Source: WSZJ01 sp964590435
Lineage (GTDB): Bacteria; Planctomycetota; MHYJ01; WSZJ01
DNA: 64,000 nt
Assembly: GCA_964590435.1 (NCBI GenBank)
Contig: CAZPWT010000033.1
Location: forward strand, 7,730-71,729
Reading direction: 5' to 3'
Positions 26,491 through 34,111 of this stretch are shown here, in pieces; within the stretch, counting starts at the first letter, position 1; each line of letters opens with the position of its first letter. Below the pieces are notes generated by a model. The model did no database searches. It saw only the letters and a list, made by a program, of their open reading frames with translations, and was not told the DNA's origin. Made by a program: the position numbers and the translations under genes.

Positions 26491-27432
26491 GTGGATCTGA
26501 AGAAAAACGGCTTCCTGGTCGGGATCGTCGCGGGGCTCGTGGTGGCCGGCGGCATCCTGGGGGCGCTTGTCGTCCCCGCCTGGTCGGCGGCCGGTGAGGA
26601 GAAAGACAAGGTCACCAACAGCTTCGGCAACGACCTGAAGGCGATCACCACCGGGGCGCAGGTGCCGACGCAGCAGTGGGTGGACGGGCTGAATGCCCAC
26701 GCGCAGTCGGTGAGCGAGGAATCGAAGAAGCTGTACACGTTCTTCAACGCCTCGGACGTGGCGCTCGAGCGCTGGTTCGACGACAAGGAGCCGCAGAAGG
26801 GCGTGCTCATGTCGCGCGCGACCGACGGCATCCTGGGGATGCTCAAGGACCTGCGCGCCGCGATGGGCGACACGAACGTGCCGAAAGACGGCACGGCTCA
26901 GTACGGCGAAGCCAAGGTGCTCGGGTTCGAGTTTCCGCTGTCGGCCGAAGTCACGGACGACACGGAGTCGAAGCGCAAGTGGATGCGGGTCTACAACATC
27001 CACGCCCGGATGAAGGAGGCGCTTCTCGAGGGCAAGGCGCAGCGCTTCTACAAGGTGCAGTTCTCGAAGGTCCCGGGCCCCGCGGAGATGACGGCGAAGC
27101 AGAACGAGCGGCCGCTGACGAACGACCTGGGGATGACGATCCCGTTCGTGGTGGAGGCGTCGTTCCTCTGGAAGGACATCCCGGCGTTCACGAACGCGAT
27201 CGTCCGGTACGACCCGGCGAAGCCCGGCCCGATGTTCCGCATCGTGATGATGAACGTCGAGCGCGACCTGTCGCCGGCGTTCATGCCGACGTCGGAGATC
27301 AAGGAGGACGTTGACGCGGCGGTCTTCAACTCGGGCAACTGGAAGCCCAAGGAGCCGACGGAGCCCGCCCTTCGCGTGAACGTGCTGGTCGAGGCGTACA
27401 ACTTCACCTTCCCCCCGGAACGCCTGAAGTAA
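26491..27432 (+). CDS. PilO-like (Amuc_1100-type) inner-membrane protein
   Basis: A 313-residue protein with a short cytoplasmic N-terminus, one membrane helix (about 8-30), a long helical region and a C-terminal alpha/beta part (FRIVMMNVERDLSP, LRVNVLVEAYNFTF). Position after PilM-PilN and this layout fit the PilO role; the Akkermansia Amuc_1100 protein has a comparable build and gene context. Similarity is judged by architecture and order, not by strong motifs. A 12-bp gap precedes it and 12 bp follow, so it is mid-operon. Confidence 0.7.
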   Translation: MDLKKNGFLVGIVAGLVVAGGILGALVVPAWSAAGEEKDKVTNSFGNDLKAITTGAQVPTQQWVDGLNAHAQSVSEESKKLYTFFNASDVALERWFDDKEPQKGVLMSRATDGILGMLKDLRAAMGDTNVPKDGTAQYGEAKVLGFEFPLSAEVTDDTESKRKWMRVYNIHARMKEALLEGKAQRFYKVQFSKVPGPAEMTAKQNERPLTNDLGMTIPFVVEASFLWKDIPAFTNAIVRYDPAKPGPMFRIVMMNVERDLSPAFMPTSEIKEDVDAAVFNSGNWKPKEPTEPALRVNVLVEAYNFTFPPERLK

Positions 27433-27444
27433 GGAGCCGCGCCC

Positions 27445-28503
27445 ATGGCCGTTGACATGAAAGAGATGATGATCGAGAAGGGCGACCAGCTGGCGATCGG
27501 CGGCGCCGTGCTGCTGCTGGTCGGCTACGCGGTATACGCCTTCGGGATTTCGAGCGATGCGGAGCTGACCTCGCTGGATGCCCAGGTCAAGCAGGCGCAG
27601 GTGAAGATCCAGACGAACCCGGCGCCCAAGCGCGAGAAGGCCGACTTCTCGCCCACGGCGAACGCCTGGGGCGCGGAGGCGACGGGGAAGCCCGCCGGCG
27701 CGCGCAACTGGATCTCGATGTTCAAGCCGAAAGTCACGGCGAACGTGAAGGGCGACACGGGCGGCCCGAAGCCGCCGGTGCTGAAGGACAAGTTCCTGAC
27801 GACGCCCGTGATGGGCGCGCCTGAGACGGAGCTGGGGCAGGTGAAGGTGAAGTGGACGGACGGCAAGGTCCCGCCCGGCGAGGAAGCCGCGGCGATCAGC
27901 GAGTACGAGGTGTTCCGCCAGGAAGCCGGCAAGGGCTGGGCTCCCCTCGCCAAGGTCAAGTCGCGCGACTACACGGACAACACCGTCGAGCCGAAGAAGA
28001 AGTACGCCTACAAGGTGAAGTCGAAGACCAAGGACAAGACCAAGGACGGCAAGCAGGAGACCGACTTCAGCCAGGTCGTCGAGGCGACGGTCCCGTCCGG
28101 CGTCGTCGTGGTCTACACCGGCGGCAGCCCGCAGGCCGCGGCCGTCACGGTCCGCAAGTTCATCGGCGGGCAGTGGAAGGAGCGCAAGTACACCGTCCTG
28201 CCGAAGAACGAGGAGCGGAACCAGACGGGCGACATCGGCAAGATCGAGAAGGAAAAGGACCCGGACAGCGGCAAGATGGTCGAGGTCGACTACCGCACGA
28301 ACTTCGTGCTCAACGAGATCCAGAAGGGCCGCTTCGCCTTCAAGCGCATGGAGCGCCGGAACAAGATCGTGGACGGCGTGCTGCAGACGGAGGAGGTGGA
28401 AGTGGACGCGGAGCGCGACCGGATGAAGATCCTGTTCACCAACGACGAGGGGAAGCCGGTCGAGCTGTGGATGGCGGACGAGAAGGAAGAGGAGCCGAAG
28501 TAG
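27445..28503 (+). CDS. Inner-membrane protein with fibronectin-like domain, paralogue A
   Basis: A 352-residue protein with one membrane helix (about 16-34), a linker of about 60 residues rich in Pro and Lys, a fibronectin-III-like unit (YEVFRQEAGKGWAPLAKV, YTDNTVEPKKKYAYKVKS) and a C-terminal beta domain starting VVVYTGGSPQAAAVTV. By position it would act like PilP, joining inner-membrane PilO to the secretin, though no PilP motif is visible. It is a paralogue of the next gene: the TGGS segment and the following KERKYTVLPKNE align with its counterpart. A rho-independent terminator ends the operon just after it. Confidence 0.72.
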   Translation: MAVDMKEMMIEKGDQLAIGGAVLLLVGYAVYAFGISSDAELTSLDAQVKQAQVKIQTNPAPKREKADFSPTANAWGAEATGKPAGARNWISMFKPKVTANVKGDTGGPKPPVLKDKFLTTPVMGAPETELGQVKVKWTDGKVPPGEEAAAISEYEVFRQEAGKGWAPLAKVKSRDYTDNTVEPKKKYAYKVKSKTKDKTKDGKQETDFSQVVEATVPSGVVVVYTGGSPQAAAVTVRKFIGGQWKERKYTVLPKNEERNQTGDIGKIEKEKDPDSGKMVEVDYRTNFVLNEIQKGRFAFKRMERRNKIVDGVLQTEEVEVDAERDRMKILFTNDEGKPVELWMADEKEEEPK

Positions 28504-28522
28504 CCCGAAGGAACGAAACGCA

Positions 28523-28552
28523 CACCCGGCCCCGCGGCCGGGTGTTTTTTTT
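28523..28552 (+). terminator. Rho-independent terminator
   Basis: A 9-bp GC-rich stem (CACCCGGCC/GGCCGGGTG) with a 4-nt loop, followed by eight T. It closes the pilM-led operon. Confidence 0.92.
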
Positions 28553-28636
28553 CGACATGGCGCAGGGTTGCGGGCCGCTCCGCGCGTCATCCCTGCAGGG
28601 TCGGGCGGGGCCGCTTCCGTATCCGGGGAGCGAGCC

Positions 28637-29686
28637 ATGGACATCCGGGACATGCTTGAGTCGCGCGGGCACGCAATCGCGATTTCCGTTTCGGCGGCGC
28701 TTCTGGCGTCGGCCGCCGCCTGGGCGGCGCTGGGGCGGGACGGGGAGAGGGAAGCGCTGCTGGCAAGGGCGGAGAAGGCGCGGGCGGTGCTGGTGACGAG
28801 CCCGGTGCCCGAGCGGGCGAAGCCGGATTTCAGCGGGATCGCCGGCGCGTGGGATGCCGGCGCGGTGGCGGCGCCGCAGGGCAAGAAGGCGTTCGTGAGC
28901 GCGCCGAAGCCGCGGGTGACGGCGCGGGTGATTCCGTCGGCGACGACGGAGCCGGGGCCGGTGAAGCTGGTCCTGCCGGCGGTCCCCGTCCCGGCGGCGA
29001 CGGCCTCGCCGGGGCGCGTGGTCCTGAAGTGGAGCGCGCCGGCCGCGGGGGCGAAGATCGCGGCGATCGCCGAGATCCGCATCTGGCGGCAGTCGGCCGG
29101 CGAACGCGAGGCCTCCGTCGTGGCGAAGCTTCGCGGCGACGCGGTCGAGTGGGCCGACGAAAACGTCCGTCCGCGCGCGACCTACGAGTACCGCCTCCAG
29201 CTCGTGACGGCGCAGCCGACGGCCGACGGCGCGCAAGAATCCGCCCGCTCCGCCGCCGCCACCGCGACCAGCCCTTCCGACGCCGACATCGCCTTCACCG
29301 GCGGCTCGGAGTCGGCGGCGATGATTGTCGTGAAGAAGTGGTCCTCAGGGGAGTGGCGCGAGGAGAGGTTCGTGGTGAGGCCGAAGGACGAGGCGGCCGG
29401 GCGGGACGGCGTGATCGGCGGAGTGATTGTAAAGGCCAACCAGCGGGTGGACTTTTCCTGCGGTTTCGTCCTGCATTCGATCCATCGCGAGACGAGGCGG
29501 TATTTCATCATGGTGCCGGAGCGGCGCTTCGACGGAAAGGTCGTGCAACTCGTCCCCGTGCGCCGCGAGCTGTCCCGCGAGTGGCTCCGGATCGAGTTCA
29601 CCGACGACGCCGGGACACGCCGCCGGCTCTGGCAGAACGACCCGCTCCCCGAAGGCGCCGAACCCCTGACCGAGGCCGACCGCTAA
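28637..29686 (+). CDS. Inner-membrane protein with fibronectin-like domain, paralogue B
   Basis: A 349-residue protein with the same layout as the preceding gene: a membrane helix at about 12-32, a Pro-rich linker, a fibronectin-like unit (IRIWRQSAGEREASVVAKLR, YEYRLQLVT) and a C-terminal beta domain with IAFTGGSESAAMIVVKKW and WREERFVVRPKDE. Sequence similarity to paralogue A is clear but low, so the duplication is old. ATG 28637 has a CGAG-type site and is preferred over the ATG at 28568. Unlike paralogue A it is separated by a terminator and must be transcribed from its own promoter or by readthrough. Confidence 0.75.
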   Translation: MDIRDMLESRGHAIAISVSAALLASAAAWAALGRDGEREALLARAEKARAVLVTSPVPERAKPDFSGIAGAWDAGAVAAPQGKKAFVSAPKPRVTARVIPSATTEPGPVKLVLPAVPVPAATASPGRVVLKWSAPAAGAKIAAIAEIRIWRQSAGEREASVVAKLRGDAVEWADENVRPRATYEYRLQLVTAQPTADGAQESARSAAATATSPSDADIAFTGGSESAAMIVVKKWSSGEWREERFVVRPKDEAAGRDGVIGGVIVKANQRVDFSCGFVLHSIHRETRRYFIMVPERRFDGKVVQLVPVRRELSREWLRIEFTDDAGTRRRLWQNDPLPEGAEPLTEADR

Positions 29687-29691
29687 CCCCT

Positions 29692-29760
29692 CGCAACCCG
29701 CAACCCCCCGGAACTCCGAACCCCGAACCCCGAACCAAACTCCCAAACCCAAAACCCCCA
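29692..29760. repeat. Short-word simple repeat upstream of the first secretin gene
   Basis: Tandem, imperfect GAACCCC and GAACTCC words followed by CAAACCC words, on the plus strand. The same words in opposite orientation make the arms of the inverted repeat at 417-598. It is noncoding and lies just before the secretin promoter. Confidence 0.7.
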
Positions 29761-29779
29761 ACTATTTTCGCGAACTTTC

Positions 29780-29808
29780 TTGCATCCCTCATACCCCCTT
29801 CCTATACT
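29780..29808 (+). promoter_or_regulatory. Candidate sigma70 promoter of the first secretin gene
   Basis: TTGCAT (29780-29785), a 17-nt spacer and TATACT (29803-29808). The leader would be about 80-85 nt. Confidence 0.6.
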
Positions 29809-29898
29809 CCCGCGGTCCGGAACTGCTCCACAGTTACGGAACCGGCGCCGTGGCGCGGCGCTCGGGGGGTGGCACCTTAAACATTGAGGGTTAGCCGC

Positions 29899-32601
29899 AT
29901 GAGATGGACTGGATGGGCCCTGCTTTCGGCACTCCTGACCAGCTCGTTCCTGGTTGGCTGCACTTCTTCCGAACCTGCCCGCGAGTCCAAGGCTCCCGCT
30001 TCCGAGCGGCACGCCGAGGCTCAGCCGGCCGCTCCGGCCCCGCGCAATGCGGCGGGCCCGAATGACGCGGGCGGCGGCGGCGGCGCGGCGGGAGGCTACG
30101 ACGAAGTCATGCGCCGGCTCGAGGAGGAAATGAAGCTCTCCGAGCAGGAGCGTGCCGCGCTCGCCAAGGGTTACGCCGAGGGCGGAAAGAAGTCGTTCCA
30201 GGAGCTGAACTTCGAAAAGGCCCGCGATGAGTTCCAGCGCGCCGTCGATCTCGCTCCCGGCAACGCCGAGTACCGCGAGTGGCTCGATCGCAGCCGCCAG
30301 CAGCTCTCCAACCACGTCCCGGGCTACGACCGGGCGGTGATGGAAGCGCTGACGGACCGCCTGCTCGCCCGCAAGGAGCAGGCCCGCATCGAGATCCAGG
30401 ACCACCTCGCCCGCGGCAACCGCGCGGTCACCGAAAAGGAATACCAGCTCGCGATCGACGAGTACACGGCGGTCATCGAGCAGATCCAGTGGTTCCCCTA
30501 CCACCTCGACCTCGAGGCGGTGAAGGGCGAGGCCGAAGTCGGCCTCAAGCGCGCGAAGGACCTGAAGGCGGAAGCCGACCGGGCCCGCTCGCTCGAGACG
30601 GTCAAGAACGCCGAGAACGAGAGCAACATGCGCCGGGAGGAAGACCGCGCCCGCCGCGCCGAGACCATCGGCAAGCTCTTCAACGAGGCCCAGGAGGAAT
30701 TCGAGCGCGAGCGCTTCGGCATCGCCGAGGCCCTCTGCGACAAGGTCCTCCAGATCGACCCGAACAACGACGACGCGGCCGACCTGAAGGAAATCGCCGT
30801 CATGGCCCGCCACAAGCAGGCCGACAAGCGGATCCTGACGTCGCTGAAGAACGAGTGGAAGTGGCAGTTCCAGAAGATCGACGAGAAGATGGTCCCGCAG
30901 ACGCGCGTGGTCGAGTTCCCGGACGCCGAGATCTGGGTCGACGACGTGCAGAAGCGTATCCCGCGCGGCATCCAGAAGGCGGAGCGGAAGATCAGCGAGT
31001 CGGAGCGGAAGACGTACGCCGCGATGAGCTCGATCAAGATCTCGCTGAACTTCACGGACACGCCGCTTCCGGAAGTCGTGAGCTTCATGCAGGAAGTGAC
31101 GCAGCTGAACATCATGATCGACCGGCGCGCGATCGAGGACCCCGAGTCCAAGACCGTGACGTTCAAGGTCGACGAGCTGGCGTTCGACCAGGCGCTGGAC
31201 CTGATCCTGAAGATGGCGGACCTGGCGTATCGCGTCGACGAAGGCGTCATCGTGATCACGTCGAAGGAAGCCATGCAGAAGGAGACGGTGCTGGAGCTGT
31301 ACGACGTGCAGGACCTGACGATCAAGATCACGAACTTCAAGGCGCCGGAAATCAGCCTTGAGACGGCGGGCGCCGCGGATTCGGGCGGCATCGGCGTCGG
31401 CACGACGGGCGGCGAGGAAGAAGGCACGGCGATCCCGGGCGAAGACCTGAAGCTCCTGATCAGCCAGAACATCGCCCCCGGCACGTGGGACACCCCGCCG
31501 AACTCGATCGAGTACCAGAACGGCATCCTGATCGTCCGTCACACGCCGCAGACGCAGGGGCAGATCAACAGCTTCCTGCAGCGCGTCCGTGAGTCGACGG
31601 GGCTGCTCGTCACGATCGAGTCGCGCTTCCTGACCGTGCAGGAGCACTTCCTGGAGGACGTGGGTATCGACTACCGCGGTCTCGAGTCGACGAACAATTT
31701 CGAGCCTGGTTCGCGCGGCCCGATTCCGGTGCTGGACGACTTCACGAGCCCGCCGGCGCCGGTGTTCTTCGACGGGACGGGCGGCGCTGCCCCCGGCTCG
31801 CCGGTCGGCCCGGAATCCGGCTTCTACGGCACGTTCGGCCCGGACAACAGCCGCGAGCTGCGCGGGATCGTCGAGCACCTCGTGGGCGGCAACGAGCTGG
31901 TGAACTTCTTCTACAACAACATCTTCTCGAACACGGGCGGCCTTGGCCTGGTGTTCACGCTGGTGGACGACACGTCGCTCGAGGCCATCCTGAGGGCGAC
32001 GCGGAAGGACGAGAAGAGCCGTATCCTGACGGCGCCGAAGCTGACGGTTTACAACACGCAGCGGGCGAACGTGTTCGTGGCGTCGCAGATCGCGTACATC
32101 CGTGACTACGACATCGAAATCGCGCAGGACGCGGCCATCGCCGACCCGGTGGTGGGCACGTTCCAGGACGGCATCGCGCTCGACGTGCGGCCGACGATTT
32201 CCGCCGACCGCAAGTACATCACGCTCGAGATGAGGCCGACCGTCGCGACCCAGGTGCAGGACATCACCAATTCGTTCGTCGACATCTTCCCGGACCCGAC
32301 CCGTCGCGCGATCCCGGTGCCCGTCCGGATCGAGACGCCGATCCTGCGGATCCAGAGGGTGAAGACCACGGTGACCGTGCCGGACGGCGGGACGCTGCTC
32401 GTCGGCGGCCTGACCGACATCTTCGACAGCCAGTACAACAGCGAGGTCCCCCTCGCGAGCGACATCCCCATCGTCTCGTTCTTCACGAGCCGAAAGGCGG
32501 ATGTGTCCGAGCGGAAGAGCCTCCTGATCATCATCCGGGCCAAGATCACGATCATGGAAGAGGAAGAGGCGGACCGGTTCGGCAGGAACGTCAAGCGGTA
32601 A
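29899..32601 (+). CDS. TPR-secretin lipoprotein (PilQ/GspD family), copy 1
   Basis: Outer-membrane secretin, forming the gated ring through which a pilus or substrate passes. The 900-residue product has a lipobox (LVGCTS, Cys21), a TPR/helical region (about 70-290, with YAEGGKKSFQELNFEKARDE), N-domains from about 375 (LNFTDTPLPEVVSFMQEVTQ), a second N-domain-like part, and the conserved secretin core in the last 220 residues (VFTLVDDTSLEAILRATRKD, GIALDVRPTISADRKYITLE, VTVPDGGTLLVGGL). The ATG at 29899 gives the signal peptide directly; a TTG 15 bp upstream is less likely. TPR-bearing secretins are typical of PVC bacteria. It ends in a strong terminator, so it is monocistronic. Confidence 0.93.
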   Translation: MRWTGWALLSALLTSSFLVGCTSSEPARESKAPASERHAEAQPAAPAPRNAAGPNDAGGGGGAAGGYDEVMRRLEEEMKLSEQERAALAKGYAEGGKKSFQELNFEKARDEFQRAVDLAPGNAEYREWLDRSRQQLSNHVPGYDRAVMEALTDRLLARKEQARIEIQDHLARGNRAVTEKEYQLAIDEYTAVIEQIQWFPYHLDLEAVKGEAEVGLKRAKDLKAEADRARSLETVKNAENESNMRREEDRARRAETIGKLFNEAQEEFERERFGIAEALCDKVLQIDPNNDDAADLKEIAVMARHKQADKRILTSLKNEWKWQFQKIDEKMVPQTRVVEFPDAEIWVDDVQKRIPRGIQKAERKISESERKTYAAMSSIKISLNFTDTPLPEVVSFMQEVTQLNIMIDRRAIEDPESKTVTFKVDELAFDQALDLILKMADLAYRVDEGVIVITSKEAMQKETVLELYDVQDLTIKITNFKAPEISLETAGAADSGGIGVGTTGGEEEGTAIPGEDLKLLISQNIAPGTWDTPPNSIEYQNGILIVRHTPQTQGQINSFLQRVRESTGLLVTIESRFLTVQEHFLEDVGIDYRGLESTNNFEPGSRGPIPVLDDFTSPPAPVFFDGTGGAAPGSPVGPESGFYGTFGPDNSRELRGIVEHLVGGNELVNFFYNNIFSNTGGLGLVFTLVDDTSLEAILRATRKDEKSRILTAPKLTVYNTQRANVFVASQIAYIRDYDIEIAQDAAIADPVVGTFQDGIALDVRPTISADRKYITLEMRPTVATQVQDITNSFVDIFPDPTRRAIPVPVRIETPILRIQRVKTTVTVPDGGTLLVGGLTDIFDSQYNSEVPLASDIPIVSFFTSRKADVSERKSLLIIIRAKITIMEEEEADRFGRNVKR

Positions 32602-32619
32602 GCTTCGAGCAGATCAACG

Positions 32620-32655
32620 CCCCCGGGAGCGAACCTCCCGGGGGTTTTTCTTTTT
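32620..32655 (+). terminator. Rho-independent terminator
   Basis: A 10-bp stem (CCCCCGGGAG/CTCCCGGGGG) with a 5-nt loop, followed by TTTTTCTTTTT. Confidence 0.93.
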
Positions 32656-32673
32656 CGGGCGGGGGGCGGGTCG

Positions 32674-32701
32674 TTGACGGCGACGCACCCGCGGCTATTA
32701 T
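32674..32701 (+). promoter_or_regulatory. Candidate sigma70 promoter of the periplasmic TPR gene
   Basis: TTGACG (32674-32679), a 16-nt spacer and TATTAT (32696-32701). The transcript would have a leader of about 58 nt. Confidence 0.6.
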
Positions 32702-32765
32702 GAACCGCCCGCCGGCCCGTCCGTTCTTATCCTCGGCAGGGGAACTCTCAGGAGACACCGGAGTC

Positions 32766-33914
32766 ATGAAATACCTCTTCATTCCCGTCCTCGCCCTCGC
32801 GCTCGCTCTTCCGGCCGCCGCGAAGGACCGCATCAATTTCAAGAAGACCGACAAGGGCGAGCAGAAGCCCGTGGAAGGCACGATCGAGAAGGAGGACTGG
32901 AAGGAGGTCGTGATCAAGCTCGAGGGGTCGGCCTCCGGCACGTACGGCTGGGACAAGATCGCCTCGATCGAGTACGGCGAGGAGCCCGCGGGCGTGAAGG
33001 CGGGGCGCGGCGAATACGAAAAGGGAAACAAGGAAGGCGCGGCCGCGGCGTTCCTGAAGGCCGCCGAGGGGCTGAAGGACAAGCCGATCTTCCTCGCGCA
33101 CTCGTACTTCCTCGCGGGCCGCTGCTTCCAGGAAATCGGGAAGTTCGACGACGCGATCAAGGCGTACGACGACCTCGCGAAGGCGATCCCGGGGAACCGG
33201 TACTTCAAGGAGCTGCACGACAACCGCGTGTCGTGCTACCTGAAGAAGGGCGACCGCGCCGGCGCGCAGGGAGCGATCAAGGAAGCGAACGATGCCGCGA
33301 AGGCGCTGTCGGTCGACCAGCCGTTCCAGATCCTGATGAGCCTGAAGGAAGCGGAAGTGCTGGAGCTGGACGGGAAGGACGCGGAGGCGACCGGAAAATT
33401 CCAGGCGGTCGCGGCGCAGGCCGGCGTGAAGTATCCCGCGATCGCGGGGAAGGCGAAGCTCGGCGTCGCGCGCGTCCAGATGAAGACGAACCCGACGTCG
33501 GCGCAGGCGACGTACGAGGGCATCACGAAGGAATTCAAGGGGCAGCGCGCCGTGCTCGGCGAGGCGTTCGTCGGCCTCGGCGACTGCCTGTTCGCGCAGG
33601 GCCAGTCCAAGGGCGACCTCGACATGGTCAAGCGCGCGGCGCTCGCGTACGAGCAGACCGTGGTGCTGTACTTCCCGGCGGAAGGCCAGCCGACGGCGTC
33701 GTACGAGAAGGCTCTCGCGGCGGGCGGGGGAGCGTACGTGCTGCTCGCGCAGAAGGCCGGCGCGGATCGCGCGCGCGAGCTCTACGCCACGCAGGCGCGC
33801 TCGATGGCGATCACCCTTCTCGACCAGTTCCCCGCGTCGAGCATGAAGGCGCAGGCGACCGACGTGCGCACGAAGGCCGACGACGAGCTCGCGAAGGTGC
33901 CGAAGAGCAAGTAA
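32766..33914 (+). CDS. Periplasmic TPR protein between the two secretins
   Basis: A 382-residue exported protein. A signal peptide (KYLFIPVLALALALPAAA, residues 2-19) precedes a short beta domain (about 20-75, VEGTIEKEDWKEVVIKL), then five or more TPR-like helix pairs, including AHSYFLAGRCFQEIGKFDDA at about 110-130 and a later LGEAFVGLGDCLFAQGQSKG. There is no anchor at the C-terminus. ATG 32766 fits the signal peptide; an in-frame ATG at 32700 overlaps the promoter -10. Its location between two secretin genes suggests a secretin-assembly or cargo-binding role, by inference. It is monocistronic with its own promoter and terminator. Confidence 0.8.
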   Translation: MKYLFIPVLALALALPAAAKDRINFKKTDKGEQKPVEGTIEKEDWKEVVIKLEGSASGTYGWDKIASIEYGEEPAGVKAGRGEYEKGNKEGAAAAFLKAAEGLKDKPIFLAHSYFLAGRCFQEIGKFDDAIKAYDDLAKAIPGNRYFKELHDNRVSCYLKKGDRAGAQGAIKEANDAAKALSVDQPFQILMSLKEAEVLELDGKDAEATGKFQAVAAQAGVKYPAIAGKAKLGVARVQMKTNPTSAQATYEGITKEFKGQRAVLGEAFVGLGDCLFAQGQSKGDLDMVKRAALAYEQTVVLYFPAEGQPTASYEKALAAGGGAYVLLAQKAGADRARELYATQARSMAITLLDQFPASSMKAQATDVRTKADDELAKVPKSK

Positions 33915-33932
33915 GGCCGCCGGATAGATCAG

Positions 33933-33967
33933 AGGGCCCGGGAGACCTCTCCCGGGCCCTTTTCTTT
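33933..33967 (+). terminator. Rho-independent terminator
   Basis: A 12-bp perfect stem (AGGGCCCGGGAG/CTCCCGGGCCCT) with a 4-nt loop and TTTCTTT. Confidence 0.93.
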
Positions 33968-34027
33968 GACAGCGGCCGCGGTCTCCAGAATTCCAGCCCC
34001 AAAACCCCGATAAATGCTTCGTTATCC

Positions 34028-34056
34028 TTGACTTGCTTCCCGCGTTCGCCTAAAAC
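34028..34056 (+). promoter_or_regulatory. Candidate sigma70 promoter of the second secretin gene
   Basis: TTGACT (34028-34033), a 17-nt spacer and TAAAAC (34051-34056). The -35 is identical to that of the pilM-like operon. Confidence 0.6.
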
Positions 34057-34111
34057 TTACCCCTTACGGCTGGGGGGTCTTACCCGCTGTTCTCCACATT
34101 GGAGGGGTCCC

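Noticed and set aside
24643..29082. A very long open frame (about 1479 codons) on the minus strand opposite the pilM-like operon
   Set aside because: It is the antisense shadow of GC-rich genes: composition is Arg/Leu/Asp/His-rich, with no domain, and it overlaps three well-supported plus-strand genes.
29884..29898. TTG as the start of the first secretin gene
   Set aside because: The ATG at 29899 begins the signal peptide directly and avoids extra residues before it.
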